A stretch of DNA of 64,000 nucleotides from positions 81,489 through 145,488 of the forward strand of contig NZ_PXWG01000004.1 in the NCBI RefSeq assembly GCF_003011965.1, given 5' to 3'. The stretch's first letter is position 1, and each line of letters begins with the position of its first letter. Of this stretch, positions 48,730 to 57,550 are shown piece after piece. Origin of the DNA: Streptosporangium nondiastaticum. Lineage in GTDB: Bacteria; Actinomycetota; Actinomycetes; Streptomycetales; Streptomycetaceae. Under the pieces are notes generated by a model. That model ran no database searches, was not told where the DNA came from, and worked only from the letters and a program-made list of their open reading frames with translations. The position numbers and the translations under genes were made by a program.

Positions 48730-49407
48730 TCAGGAAGCCAGCCCGGTCCGGTGGGCCAGCAGCGCGGCCTGGACGCGGCTCGACGAGCCGGTCTTGTCCA
48801 GAATGGCGCCCACGTGCGTCTTCACCGTGCCGATCCCGATGCCGAGCCGCGCGGCGATGTCCTGGTTGGACAGCCCCTCGCCGAGCATCGCCAGGACTTC
48901 CCGCTCCCGGCCGGTGAGCCGCGCGATCCGCTCGTCCCCGGGCATGCCGCCCGCGCCCTGCGGGCCCCCGGCGGTCAGCATCCGGGAGATCACCGCCCCG
49001 GTCACGCCCGGGGAGAGCACGGCGTCCCCGGCGGCGGCCGCCCGTACGGCGCTGATCAGCTCCTGCGGGCCCTCGTCCTTCAGCAGGAATCCGGCGGCGC
49101 CTTCCCGCAGCGCCCGGACGACGTTGTCGTCGTCGCCGAAGGTCGTCAGCATCACGACGCGCGGCGCGGGGTCGAGGGCGAGCAGCGGAGCGATCGCGGC
49201 CAGTCCGTCGTGGACCGGCATCCGGATGTCCAGCAGCACCACGTCGGGGCGGTGCGCGGCGGCCATCTCGACGGCCTGCCGTCCGTCCCGGGCCTCGGCG
49301 ACGACCTCGATGCCGTCGGCGTGCCGGAGGATGAGGCGCACTCCGTGCCGGATCATCGTCTCGTCGTCGGCGAGCAGGACACGGATCGGCCGGGCGGGCT
49401 CGGTCAC
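48730..49407 (-). CDS. NarL/LuxR-type response regulator
   Basis: 225 aa, GTG at 49407 overlapping the kinase stop by four bases (GTGA), so the genes are coupled. Receiver: DDE acidic pair near 12, phospho-acceptor Asp in VVLLDIRMPVHDG near 57, Thr/Lys switch residues in MLTTFGDDDNV and FLLKDEGPQE. DNA-binding LuxR part: LTGREREVLAMLGEGLSNQD, then LGIGIGTVKTHVGAILDKTG. Likely activates or represses the ABC operon just downstream. Confidence 0.95.
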   Translation of the reverse strand: MTEPARPIRVLLADDETMIRHGVRLILRHADGIEVVAEARDGRQAVEMAAAHRPDVVLLDIRMPVHDGLAAIAPLLALDPAPRVVMLTTFGDDDNVVRALREGAAGFLLKDEGPQELISAVRAAAAGDAVLSPGVTGAVISRMLTAGGPQGAGGMPGDERIARLTGREREVLAMLGEGLSNQDIAARLGIGIGTVKTHVGAILDKTGSSSRVQAALLAHRTGLAS

Positions 49408-51137
49408 GGGGTCTCCCAAGGTGTGGCGTCCCGGACCGACGGGACGGTGAAACGGTCGATGGCGATCAGACGTTGTGAGGCGTCGAAGCAGTAGCGGGCG
49501 ATCTTCAGAGCGCCCGGCCGGATCTCGGTGGCGCCGTTGAACGGATAGACGCAGCCGACGGTGCCGGCGGGGCGCGGCGGTTCGTGGCCGGTGGCGGCGG
49601 CCCGGACCGCCTTGTTGTCCAGGACACCCACCTCCGTCACGTCGCCGTAGGTCATGCCGATCCGGGGCAGCGGGCGCGGCCCGGCGAACTGATGCGGTGC
49701 GGAGGCGTACACGAAGGTGATCCCGAGCGCCATCAGCACGCTCAGCGTCACCAGCCCGAGGGCGAGCGTCAGCACGTGCGCGGTACGGCGTCCGGGCGCT
49801 ACGCCTCCGCCGGCTGCGGCCTCGCCTGCCTCGGCTGCGGTCTTGCCCCTCTCGGGCCCGGTGCCGCCATCCTCCGGTCCGGTGTCTGCGGTGCCGGGCC
49901 GCTCGGGGGCGGGGGCGTCGCCGGGCTCGGCCGGCACGATCGCGTCCACCTGGAAGCCGCCGGACGGCAGGGAAGAGGCGTCGAACGTCCCGCCCAGCAG
50001 TTCCACACGCTCCCGGAGGCCGGTGAGGCCGCGGCCGGTGCCCACGCTTCCGGCGGCTGCCGGGGGTGCGGGCGGGGCGCCGTTGCGGACGGTGACCCGT
50101 ACCGTCTCGTGGTCGTGGACCACGGTCACGGTGACGTGTGCCGCGCTCGCGTACCGGTGCACGTTGGTCAAGGACTCCCGCACCACCCGGTGCACGGCCC
50201 GGCGCACCGGCGCGGGACGGGCGTCCAGGTCCGGACCCGTCCAGTCCAGTCGTACGGCGATGCCTCCGTCCCGGGACTCCGCCACCAGCGTCTCGATGTC
50301 GGCGCGGGTGCCGGTGGCGTCGGTGAGCGCCTCCGCCCCGGTGTCCCGGCCCAGCGGTCCGAGCACCCCGAGGGCCTGCCGCAGCTCGCGCATCGCGTCG
50401 CGGGTGGTCCGCCGCACCAGTACGGCTTCCTCGCGCAGCTCGGGGTCGGCCCGCTCCAGGGCCAGCTCCAGCCCTCCGGCGTGCAGTGAGATGAGGCTGA
50501 GGCGGTGCCCCACCAGATCGTGCATCTCGGCGGCGATGCGGGACCGCTCGTGGATGCGGGCCTCGCTGTCGGCGAACCGGCGCGCTCGCTCCGCGGCGTC
50601 CCCGCGCTCGCGCAGCGCCTGCACCAGACGCCGCTGCTGCCCGTACGAGGTGCCGACCAGGCCGGGGACGAGCACGGTGGTCGGCGTGAGGATCAGGCCG
50701 AGCGCCAGGCCGTACGGCACCGGTCCCGGACCGAGCCAGGGCGCCGGCACCGTCGCGCACACCACCACCAGGGCCGCCGCCGCGACCAGCAGGCGGCCGC
50801 GCCGCCGCGCCCGGACCGTCCGCCGCGCCACCGCGTACGAGGTCGCCGCCGTGACCGGCCCCACGCAGGGCGCCGGACCCGTCAGCACGGCGAGGACGAG
50901 GAGCACGGCCACGGGGAAGCGGTGACGCAGCGTGAAGAGCACGGCCCCGGCGGCCAGCGCCGGCAGCTGCAGGGAGGGGTGGGACATGAACCCGAGTCCC
51001 GCGACCGCGCCCCACACGCCCAGACCCGCGAGCACCACCCCGGCCGTCTCCGCCGCCGTGCGCGCGGCGGCGCCCGGAAGCACTCCGGGCGGGCGGCAGT
51101 GGTCGGGGAAGGGACGGGAGAGGTGCGTGCGTGACAC
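49404..51137 (-). CDS. Sensor histidine kinase with extra C-terminal membrane and outer domain
   Basis: 577 aa counted from GTG 51137; an ATG at 51173 would add 12 residues. Several N-terminal membrane helices lead to the HisKA_3 dimerisation box with phospho-His (EMHDLVGHRLSLISLHAGG near 215) and the ATPase region (RESLTNVHRYASA; GTGRGLTGLRERVELLGG). NarL-type kinases normally stop about here. This one continues with a Pro/Glu/Thr linker, a strong membrane helix (LALGLVTLSVLMALGITFVY near 475) and about 90 residues outside containing two Cys (VGCVYPFNGATEI, ARYCFDASQ). The tail could sense a ligand outside the cell. Paired with the regulator gene that overlaps it. Confidence 0.9.
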   Translation of the reverse strand: MSRTHLSRPFPDHCRPPGVLPGAAARTAAETAGVVLAGLGVWGAVAGLGFMSHPSLQLPALAAGAVLFTLRHRFPVAVLLVLAVLTGPAPCVGPVTAATSYAVARRTVRARRRGRLLVAAAALVVVCATVPAPWLGPGPVPYGLALGLILTPTTVLVPGLVGTSYGQQRRLVQALRERGDAAERARRFADSEARIHERSRIAAEMHDLVGHRLSLISLHAGGLELALERADPELREEAVLVRRTTRDAMRELRQALGVLGPLGRDTGAEALTDATGTRADIETLVAESRDGGIAVRLDWTGPDLDARPAPVRRAVHRVVRESLTNVHRYASAAHVTVTVVHDHETVRVTVRNGAPPAPPAAAGSVGTGRGLTGLRERVELLGGTFDASSLPSGGFQVDAIVPAEPGDAPAPERPGTADTGPEDGGTGPERGKTAAEAGEAAAGGGVAPGRRTAHVLTLALGLVTLSVLMALGITFVYASAPHQFAGPRPLPRIGMTYGDVTEVGVLDNKAVRAAATGHEPPRPAGTVGCVYPFNGATEIRPGALKIARYCFDASQRLIAIDRFTVPSVRDATPWETP

Positions 51138-51508
51138 GCTGACCAGTATCAATGCCGCAGGTCGCGACGGCATGCGCCTCAAGGCCGATCCGCGGCTCTA
51201 CCGAAAGGCAGAGACCGGACTGGACCGGGCCGGGTCAGGGCCCGGTCCGGCCCGATGTGGAGAGCCCCGAACCCGCCCTCACCGTCCCGGATCTGCACAT
51301 GGTGATGTGCTGTGAGATGTGCACCTTTACCTGTGCACGGTGCTGAGCTGCACTGTTGATGGGGAGTCGAACCCCAGCGTTGCTCTTCACGCGCCACGGG
51401 TGGGCCGGAAAACCGCCGGCCCTCGGTTTGTGCACGCCTCCGGAACGACTACCTGCTCCACATCTTCCCGGGCCGTCCCGGGCCCGGGGGTCAGTCTGCT
51501 GGAACCGT
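51138..51508. other. Intergenic region with hairpin and a tRNA T-arm-like element
   Basis: 371 bp with no credible gene. Contents: promoter side of the kinase gene (51138-51300); a T-arm-like sequence on the minus strand at 51360-51376; a 7-bp G+C hairpin (GGGCCGG / CCGGCCC) at 51402-51422; and an inverted repeat (CTGCTGGA / TCCAGCAG) overlapping the stop of the DIP1984 gene. The hairpins could end transcription of the DIP1984 gene. Confidence 0.6.
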
Positions 51509-51979
51509 TCAGTCCAGCAGGTCGACCTCCCAGTTCGCACGCTGGATGCGCACGTCGATCTCACGGATCTCCCGGGCGAGCACGTCCGCCTGCGCGCGCA
51601 GCTCCGCGACCGGAAGCGCGGAGAGCATCATCAGCTCGGAACGAAGCTGCCGGCCGTAGCCGCGCTCGCCCGTACCCGCCGCCGCGTCGGCGGCCGACGT
51701 GACCACCGCGTGACGGAGCCGCAGCACGTCCCGGCGCGCGAGCGCGTCGGTGAGCGTACCGTCCTGCCCGATCCGCGCCGCCGCGTTGGTCCGGTTGATC
51801 CGCCGGATCAGCGTCTCCAGGGTTTCCAGCGCCTCACCGGCCTCGGCCAGCAACTGGGCCGCGTCCTCGGCAGGCGTTTCACCTTCCTGGTACCGCGCGC
51901 TGCTGACCACGCGTGCGCGCAGCTGCTCCACGCGACGCGTCGCCTCCGCGCGCTCTGCCAGTGCCTCAGCAAGCTTCAC
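51509..51979 (-). CDS. DIP1984-family protein
   Basis: 156 aa, GTG at 51979 with AGGAGG eight bases upstream. Almost wholly helical, with heptad-like charged stretches (KLAEALAERAEATRRVEQLR; AELRAQADVLAREIREIDVR) and the ending RIQRANWEVDLLD. These match the DIP1984/septicolysin-like family, of which no precise function is known. There is no signal peptide. Confidence 0.9.
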   Translation of the reverse strand: MKLAEALAERAEATRRVEQLRARVVSSARYQEGETPAEDAAQLLAEAGEALETLETLIRRINRTNAAARIGQDGTLTDALARRDVLRLRHAVVTSAADAAAGTGERGYGRQLRSELMMLSALPVAELRAQADVLAREIREIDVRIQRANWEVDLLD

Positions 51980-52076
51980 TGTCTCCACCTCCTGCCGTTG
52001 TGAGCCTCGCACGAGTATACGAATGCAAAGGGTGTGAAATCGCATCAGGGGTCCTGCGGTCCTGCCTGCCCCTTGC

Positions 52077-53042
52077 TCAGCCCAGTGGCCGGGCGTACGT
52101 CACGAACCCCCGCTGCGTGGCGAACCCCATCCGTTCGTAGAGCCTCAGGGCCCCGGTCGGGTTGGCGGCGTCGACGACCAGCTCCGCCTTCTCGTACCCC
52201 TGGCGCCCGGCCTCGGCCAGTGTGTGCGCCAGCAGGGCGCGCGCCGCGCCCCGGCCCCGGTGGGCGGGACGGGTGCCGAGGCGGCCGATGGTGAACGTGC
52301 GGAGACCCGTGGCCACGCTGTCGGCGACGTACTCGTCGGAGAGGAGGTACGCGGCGACGCGGTCGTCGGCGGTGAGCAGCAGGGCGGAGAGGGCGGGGCG
52401 GAACGCGTGGTGCCCGGTGTACCAGGTGTGCCAGTCGGTGGTGTCCGTCTCGGTGTGGTTCCAGTGGTCGCGGAAGGCGTCGTTGTGCGCGCTGCGGGTC
52501 GCTTCGTCGAGGGCCGGCGCGAAGGGCGCGAGGCGCAGGCCGGCGGGCGCGTCCGCGGCGGGCAGCCGGTCCGGGTGCAGGTCGTGCGCCATGGTGAACC
52601 AGTGCCGGCAGGGCTCGAACCCGGTGCGCTCGGCCAGGGCGGCCAGTCCTGCATTGGTGGACGTCCCGTCGATCAGCAGCTCTCCGGGCATGCCGGGGTA
52701 TCGCTCTGCCCGGATCGCGTCCGCGCGACGGCGCATCCAGTCGATCAGGCTCGTGCCGATTCCCCGGCGGCGCAGGCCCGGGTGAACAGCGGCGGCGGTG
52801 CCGAAGCGCGCGACGTCCTGCACCCCCTCGGGCTCGTACAGCATGGCGTACGCCACCAGTCGCGAGCCCTGCCGGACGCCGATGGTGTTGTGCGCCAGGT
52901 CCAGCTTGGGGTCGGCGAGCTCGTGGAGGGTGTCTGTCGCGTCCTCGTGCAGGCCTGACTTGTCGGCGCGCTCGACTTCTGCGCGCAGGGCGGCGAGGTC
53001 CCGGGCGTCGGATGTGCCGAGCGGCTTGGACGTGGCATTCAC
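52077..53042 (-). CDS. GNAT N-acetyltransferase, double domain
   Basis: 321 aa, GTG at 53042. Two GNAT folds: the first with VHPGLRRRGIGTSLIDWMRR as acetyl-CoA site near residue 95, the second with RPAHRGRGAARALLAHTLAE near 265 and the LRLYERMGFATQ end. This duplicated layout is that of MshD (mycothiol synthase)-like and other acetyltransferases, but the substrate is not known, and the genome should have a separate mshD. Confidence 0.9.
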   Translation of the reverse strand: MNATSKPLGTSDARDLAALRAEVERADKSGLHEDATDTLHELADPKLDLAHNTIGVRQGSRLVAYAMLYEPEGVQDVARFGTAAAVHPGLRRRGIGTSLIDWMRRRADAIRAERYPGMPGELLIDGTSTNAGLAALAERTGFEPCRHWFTMAHDLHPDRLPAADAPAGLRLAPFAPALDEATRSAHNDAFRDHWNHTETDTTDWHTWYTGHHAFRPALSALLLTADDRVAAYLLSDEYVADSVATGLRTFTIGRLGTRPAHRGRGAARALLAHTLAEAGRQGYEKAELVVDAANPTGALRLYERMGFATQRGFVTYARPLG

Positions 53043-53094
53043 CCGGCAAACGGTATAGAGAGGCGGAAGGCCGGGGCGAAGGGTTTTCCCTCGG

Positions 53095-55089
53095 CTAGTC
53101 GTCCGGTGCCGCTTCGAAGGGGCCACCGGCCTCTTTGCGGGGTGGTGGAACGGAGGCGGTCTTGTACTGGGCGGCCTGGAGTTCGTACATCTCGCGGTAG
53201 TGGCCGCCCGTGACGGCCATGAGGTCGGTGTGCGAGCCGGATTCCACGAGCCGGCCCTGGTCGAGGACGTGGATCACGTCCGCGGTGGCGGTCGCGGCGA
53301 GGCGGTGGGTGATGAGCAGGACCGTCGTGACGCCGTCGTCCGTGAACGAGCGCAGCGACTCGAACATGTCGATTTCCGCCTTGGGGTCGAGGGCGGCCGT
53401 CGGCTCGTCCACGATCAGCAGATCGCGTTCCCGGTAGAGGGCGCGCGCGACGCCGATGCGCTGCCACTGGCCGCCCGACAGGCGCACCCCTCGCTGGAAG
53501 CCCTTGACCGCGATGGAGTCCCACCCGTGCGGCAGTTCCTCGACCACGGTTCGGATGTCGGCGCGCTCGGCGGCGGCCTCGACCTTCTCGTGGACCAGCG
53601 GTCTGTCCGCGTCGCCGATGTGGACGTTGGCCCGGACCGTCATCGGCCAGCAGCCGACTTCCTGCGGCAGCAGGGCGATCCGGTCGAAGACGCTTCGGCG
53701 GTCGGCCTCGCGGATCCCGACGCCGTTGTACGAGACGTTGCCCGCGGTGGGGAGGTAGAGCCCGGAGATGACGCCGGCGAGCGTGCTCTTGCCGGAGCCG
53801 TTCTCGCCGACCAGGGCCACCACCTTGCCCTTGGGAACCGTCAGCGACACCCGCTGGAGCGCGTCGCGGTCGGCGCCCGGATAGCGGAAGGTGACGTCGG
53901 AGAGGACGACTTCGACGCCTTCGCCCTCCACGGACGCGCCGCGGTCCGGGATGGCGTGGCGCGCCCCGAGCTCGACGGAGTCGTTCATGTCGGACAGGTA
54001 CAGCGACTCCTCGCACATGCGGTTGAGCTGGGAGACGATCTGGTTGAGGTACTGGGTGGCGTTGCGGATCGCCAGGACGGCCGTCCCGGCGGCGGCCAGC
54101 GGCATGCCGCCGGCGACCAGGAGCCACCACAGCATCGCGTACGTCGCGATGCGGGCGGTGCCGGACAACGCCGCCGCCACGATCTCCGTCCGGGCTTCCG
54201 CGCCGGCCAGGCGGGCCTTCTCCGCCGCCGCGGTACGGCCCATGTCCTCCTGTGCCCGCAGCAGGAGCCGGCCGGCGCCGTGGACACGCAGTTCGGGCGT
54301 CGCGTCCGCCCGCGTGATCGGGTACAGCAGGACGTCGACGGCACGCCGGTGGTCGATCCAGACGTGCCGCGAGGCGTAGGCGCGGCGCATCACGACGACC
54401 GCGCCCCACCAGCGCGGGACGGCGATGAGCACCAGCGCCGCCACCAGCAGCGGGTGGAGCGCGGCCAGCACGACCGCGGCGGCGCCCAGGCTCATCAGCC
54501 CACTGGTGATGGTGACGGCGTTGGACAGCATGCGCTGCACGGCGTCTGTGCCGTACCGGCCGAGCGCGAGCCGGCGGTGGATGTCCTTGTCCTCCATCGC
54601 GGACATCTCGACCCGCGTCATCATGCCGTAGTACGTGGTGGTGCAGGACAGCTCGATCTTCGGGTAGAGGCGCCCCTCGGTCTTGACGATCAGGCACCCC
54701 AGCAGCACCGACCCGGCGGACGACGACCCGGCGAGAACGAGCGCGGGCGCCGCCTCGCGCAGCTTCTCCGGCGTCGGCCCGTCCGCGAAGAGGTGCACCA
54801 GGACCTGGTTCGTCGCCACGAGCAGGAAGGCCGACATGGCGCCGGAGGCGAGCTGCGCCGCCATCAGCACGATCAGGGCGCGCGGGTCCTCGCGCCACGC
54901 CACGCGGGTGATGAGGCCGAGCATGCTCGGGAACTGACGGGCCATCGACCAGAACGACATGCGCAGCAGGGGGTCCTCGTGGACGGCCCATGCCTGGTCG
55001 TGCCGGAGGGCGCCGGAGAACAGCAGCTTCTCGCTGCTGGACAGCGGCGCCCGGTTACCGGCCTGTTTGCCTCCTGACGAACTCTCCAC
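53095..55089 (-). CDS. ABC transporter, fused membrane and ATPase domains
   Basis: 664-aa half-type exporter. GTG at 55089 has GGGAGGGAG nine bases upstream. Membrane helices span roughly 50-330. ATPase: Walker A LVGENGSGKSTL near 420, Q-loop LLPQEVG, signature RLSGGQWQRIGVARAL, Walker B DLLIVDEPTAALDPK, H-loop LLITHRLA. The membrane domain is divergent, as in exporters of peptides or antibiotics encoded in resistance loci. It lies 117 bp after helR in the same direction, and could be the last gene of an rgt-helR-ABC unit; no separate RAE lies before it. A role in rifamycin export is a possibility only. Confidence 0.92.
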   Translation of the reverse strand: MESSSGGKQAGNRAPLSSSEKLLFSGALRHDQAWAVHEDPLLRMSFWSMARQFPSMLGLITRVAWREDPRALIVLMAAQLASGAMSAFLLVATNQVLVHLFADGPTPEKLREAAPALVLAGSSSAGSVLLGCLIVKTEGRLYPKIELSCTTTYYGMMTRVEMSAMEDKDIHRRLALGRYGTDAVQRMLSNAVTITSGLMSLGAAAVVLAALHPLLVAALVLIAVPRWWGAVVVMRRAYASRHVWIDHRRAVDVLLYPITRADATPELRVHGAGRLLLRAQEDMGRTAAAEKARLAGAEARTEIVAAALSGTARIATYAMLWWLLVAGGMPLAAAGTAVLAIRNATQYLNQIVSQLNRMCEESLYLSDMNDSVELGARHAIPDRGASVEGEGVEVVLSDVTFRYPGADRDALQRVSLTVPKGKVVALVGENGSGKSTLAGVISGLYLPTAGNVSYNGVGIREADRRSVFDRIALLPQEVGCWPMTVRANVHIGDADRPLVHEKVEAAAERADIRTVVEELPHGWDSIAVKGFQRGVRLSGGQWQRIGVARALYRERDLLIVDEPTAALDPKAEIDMFESLRSFTDDGVTTVLLITHRLAATATADVIHVLDQGRLVESGSHTDLMAVTGGHYREMYELQAAQYKTASVPPPRKEAGGPFEAAPDD

Positions 55090-55206
55090 CTGCCTGTTCT
55101 CCCTCCCGTGCCGGTCAGGAGCGCCCTGAATGAGAGCACCCGGTGTCTAACCGGCCGGACGGGTGGGAGGACACGGAGGGCGACGGGAAAACCGGAGCGG
55201 AACGTG

Positions 55207-57372
55207 TCAGGAGCTCGTGAGGATGACGAGCTGCCGGGTCGCCCGGGTCATCGCGACGTAGCGGTCGACCGCTCCTGCGACGCCCTCGCCGAACTCCTCC
55301 GGGTCGATGAGGACGACCAGGTCGAACTCGAGCCCCTTCGACAGCTCCGGGGTCAGTGACCGGACGCGGGACGTCTCCCGGAAGGAGGGATCGCCGATGA
55401 CGCAGGCGGTGCCGTCGGCGTGCGCCGCGAGCCAGCCGTCCAGGATCTCGTTCAGGTCCGCAACGGGCCCGTGGACGACGGGGACGCCGCTGCTGCGGAT
55501 GGAGGCCGGCACGTTGGCGTCCGGGAGCGCGGCCCGGATGACCGGCTCGGCCTCCGCCATGACCTCTTCCGGCGTCCGGTAGTTGACGCTCAGGGAGGCG
55601 AGGTCGATCCGGTCGAGCCCGATCCGCTCCAGCCGCTCCTGCCACGACTCCGTGAAGCCGTGCCGGGCCTGGGCACGGTCCCCGACGATGGTGAAGCTCC
55701 GGGACGGGCACCGCAGCAGCAGCATCTGCCACTCCGCGTCGGTCAGCTCCTGGGCCTCGTCCACCACGATGTGCGCGAACGGGCCGGCGAGCAGGTCCAG
55801 GTCGGTGCCGGGCAGGGCGGTCTCGTCGACCAGGCTGTCCCGCAGGTCCTGTCCGTGCAGCATCGTCACCGCGCCTTCGCCGTCGTCGTCGGCCGCGATG
55901 ACGTTGTCGATGACGTCGGCCATGCGCGCGCGTTCGGCGGCGACGGCGGCCTTGCGCCGGCGCTTCCGCCGCGCCGTCTCCGGGTCGCCGAGCCGCTGCC
56001 GCGCCGCGTCCAGGAGCGGCAGGTCGGAGACCGTCCAGGCGCGGGGGGCGTCCTTGCGCTGCAGCTTCCGGACCTCGTCGGGGCTGAGCCAGGGGGCGCA
56101 CATCCGCAGGTAAGCGGGCACGCACCACAGGTCTCCGACCAGATCGGCCGCTTCGATCACCGGCCATGCCCGGTTGAGGGCGCCGACCAGCTCCCTGTTG
56201 CGCTGCAGGGACGTGCGGAGCCGGCCGGGTGAGAACTCGTCGCCGCCGTCGCCGTGTTTGTCCTCGAGGATGGCGAGCAGCTCCTCCCAGACCTGCTCGC
56301 GCGCCTCGTTGTGCGGAGTGCCGGGTTCTGCCGCTTCGAAGGCCGCGGCCCAGTCGCGGGCGTCCAGCCGGATGTCGGACCAGGGGGTGGTGACCGTCAT
56401 CGCGTCGGTGGGCGGCTCCTCGTAGAACCTGACGGCCTTCTCGACGGCCTTCACCACCATGTCCGCGGAGGACTTCAGGCGGGCCACCTCCGGGTCCGTC
56501 TCGGTCGTCGCCGCGGCCCCCTCGGCGACGAGGTCCCGCAGGATGCAGGTCTGCACGCCTTCCTCTCCGAGGCTGGGCAGGACGTCGGCCACGTAGGACA
56601 GGTAGGGCCGGTGCGGGCCGACGAACAGCACACCGCCGCGACGGTGTCCGAGGCGCGGGTCGGAGTGGAGGAGGTAGGCGGAACGGTGCAGGGCGACGAC
56701 GGTCTTGCCCGTGCCCGGACCGCCGTCGACGACGAGAGCGCCGCGCGAGCCCGCGCGGATGATGGCGTCCTGGTCGGCCTGGATGGTGCCGAGCACGTCG
56801 CGCATCCGCGGTGACCGGCTGCTGCCCAGGCTGGCGATGAAGGCGGACTGGTCGTCGAGCGCGGCGTGCCCGGCGAAGCCCTCCGAAGCGAACACCTCGT
56901 CCCAGTAGTCGCTGATCCGGCCGCTGGTCCAGCGGTACCTGCGGCGGCTCGCCAGGCCCATGGGGTTGGCGTGGGTGGCGCCGAAGAACGGCTCGGCCGC
57001 GGGGGAGCGCCAGTCGATCAGCAGCCGGCGCCCCGAGCTGTCCGTGAGGCCGAGCCGGCCGATGTACACCGGCTCGGAGCCGTCCGCGCCGACCATGTGG
57101 CCGAGGCACAGGTCCAGGCCGAAACGGCGCAGTGCGCGCAGGCGAGCGGTCAGCCGGTGGATCTCGATGTCCCGCTCCATCGCCTGCCGGCCGATGCCGC
57201 CGGGCTCCCTGCGCAGGTCGTCCAGGCGGTCGGACAACTCGGCGATGGACTCTTCGAGGCACTCCGCTACGGCCTCGAAGTGCTGCTCGTCGCCGGCTAT
57301 CAGCGCCGGGTCGGCTTTGCGGGCGAGGGTGTCGGGGAGGTGGAAAGCGCTGGTGGTGGTCGGGGTGTTCAC
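55207..57372 (-). CDS. helR: HelR-type, helicase-like RNA polymerase protection protein
   Basis: 721 aa, GTG at 57372 with GGAG eight bases upstream. UvrD/HelD-like superfamily 1: N-terminal long helices (DEQHFEAVAECLEESIAELS) that in HelD enter the RNA polymerase secondary channel; Walker A LVVDGGPGTGKTVVALHRSA near 235; Walker B HIVVDEAQEL; helicase motifs SLSVNYRTPEEVM and YVAMTRATRQL at the end. In actinomycetes HelR (HelD class II) displaces rifamycins from RNA polymerase and confers tolerance, and its expression is controlled by the RAE. Here it lies 178 bp after the rgt gene behind an RAE, which supports HelR over another HelD paralogue. No RAE is seen in its own upstream gap. Confidence 0.85.
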   Translation of the reverse strand: MNTPTTTSAFHLPDTLARKADPALIAGDEQHFEAVAECLEESIAELSDRLDDLRREPGGIGRQAMERDIEIHRLTARLRALRRFGLDLCLGHMVGADGSEPVYIGRLGLTDSSGRRLLIDWRSPAAEPFFGATHANPMGLASRRRYRWTSGRISDYWDEVFASEGFAGHAALDDQSAFIASLGSSRSPRMRDVLGTIQADQDAIIRAGSRGALVVDGGPGTGKTVVALHRSAYLLHSDPRLGHRRGGVLFVGPHRPYLSYVADVLPSLGEEGVQTCILRDLVAEGAAATTETDPEVARLKSSADMVVKAVEKAVRFYEEPPTDAMTVTTPWSDIRLDARDWAAAFEAAEPGTPHNEAREQVWEELLAILEDKHGDGGDEFSPGRLRTSLQRNRELVGALNRAWPVIEAADLVGDLWCVPAYLRMCAPWLSPDEVRKLQRKDAPRAWTVSDLPLLDAARQRLGDPETARRKRRRKAAVAAERARMADVIDNVIAADDDGEGAVTMLHGQDLRDSLVDETALPGTDLDLLAGPFAHIVVDEAQELTDAEWQMLLLRCPSRSFTIVGDRAQARHGFTESWQERLERIGLDRIDLASLSVNYRTPEEVMAEAEPVIRAALPDANVPASIRSSGVPVVHGPVADLNEILDGWLAAHADGTACVIGDPSFRETSRVRSLTPELSKGLEFDLVVLIDPEEFGEGVAGAVDRYVAMTRATRQLVILTSS

Positions 57373-57448
57373 GTGATCAGCTCCGCTGTGTGGTCGCTCG
57401 GCGACCGGTGCAAGTACTTGTGTTCCAGGCATTCCGGGTGGGCCGGGT

Positions 57449-57484
57449 GCTTCGTATGCCCTCGGGCGCTTCGTATGTCTCGGG
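57449..57484. repeat. Direct repeat in the rgt-helR gap
   Basis: GCTTCGTATG, then CTCGGG, occurs twice (57449-57466 and 57468-57484), the copies differing by CC versus T between the two parts. Located about 75-110 bp before the helR start. It might bind a regulator for a helR promoter separate from rgt. Confidence 0.6.
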
Positions 57485-57550
57485 TGTTCAGGGCCCGGAT
57501 CGGTGGTTCAGGGGCCGGTTCCGGGTCAGGCTCTCGGTGATCCGCCCGGA

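Noticed and set aside
51340..51440. Complete tRNA gene
   Set aside because: T-arm is present, but there is no matching acceptor strand, D-arm or 7-nt anticodon loop at the right distance.
55090..55206. RAE upstream of the ABC transporter gene
   Set aside because: No palindrome with the RAE core in this gap.
57373..57550. RAE directly upstream of helR
   Set aside because: Searched on both strands for GCAAGG/CCTTGC dyads; none is present. Only a direct repeat was found.
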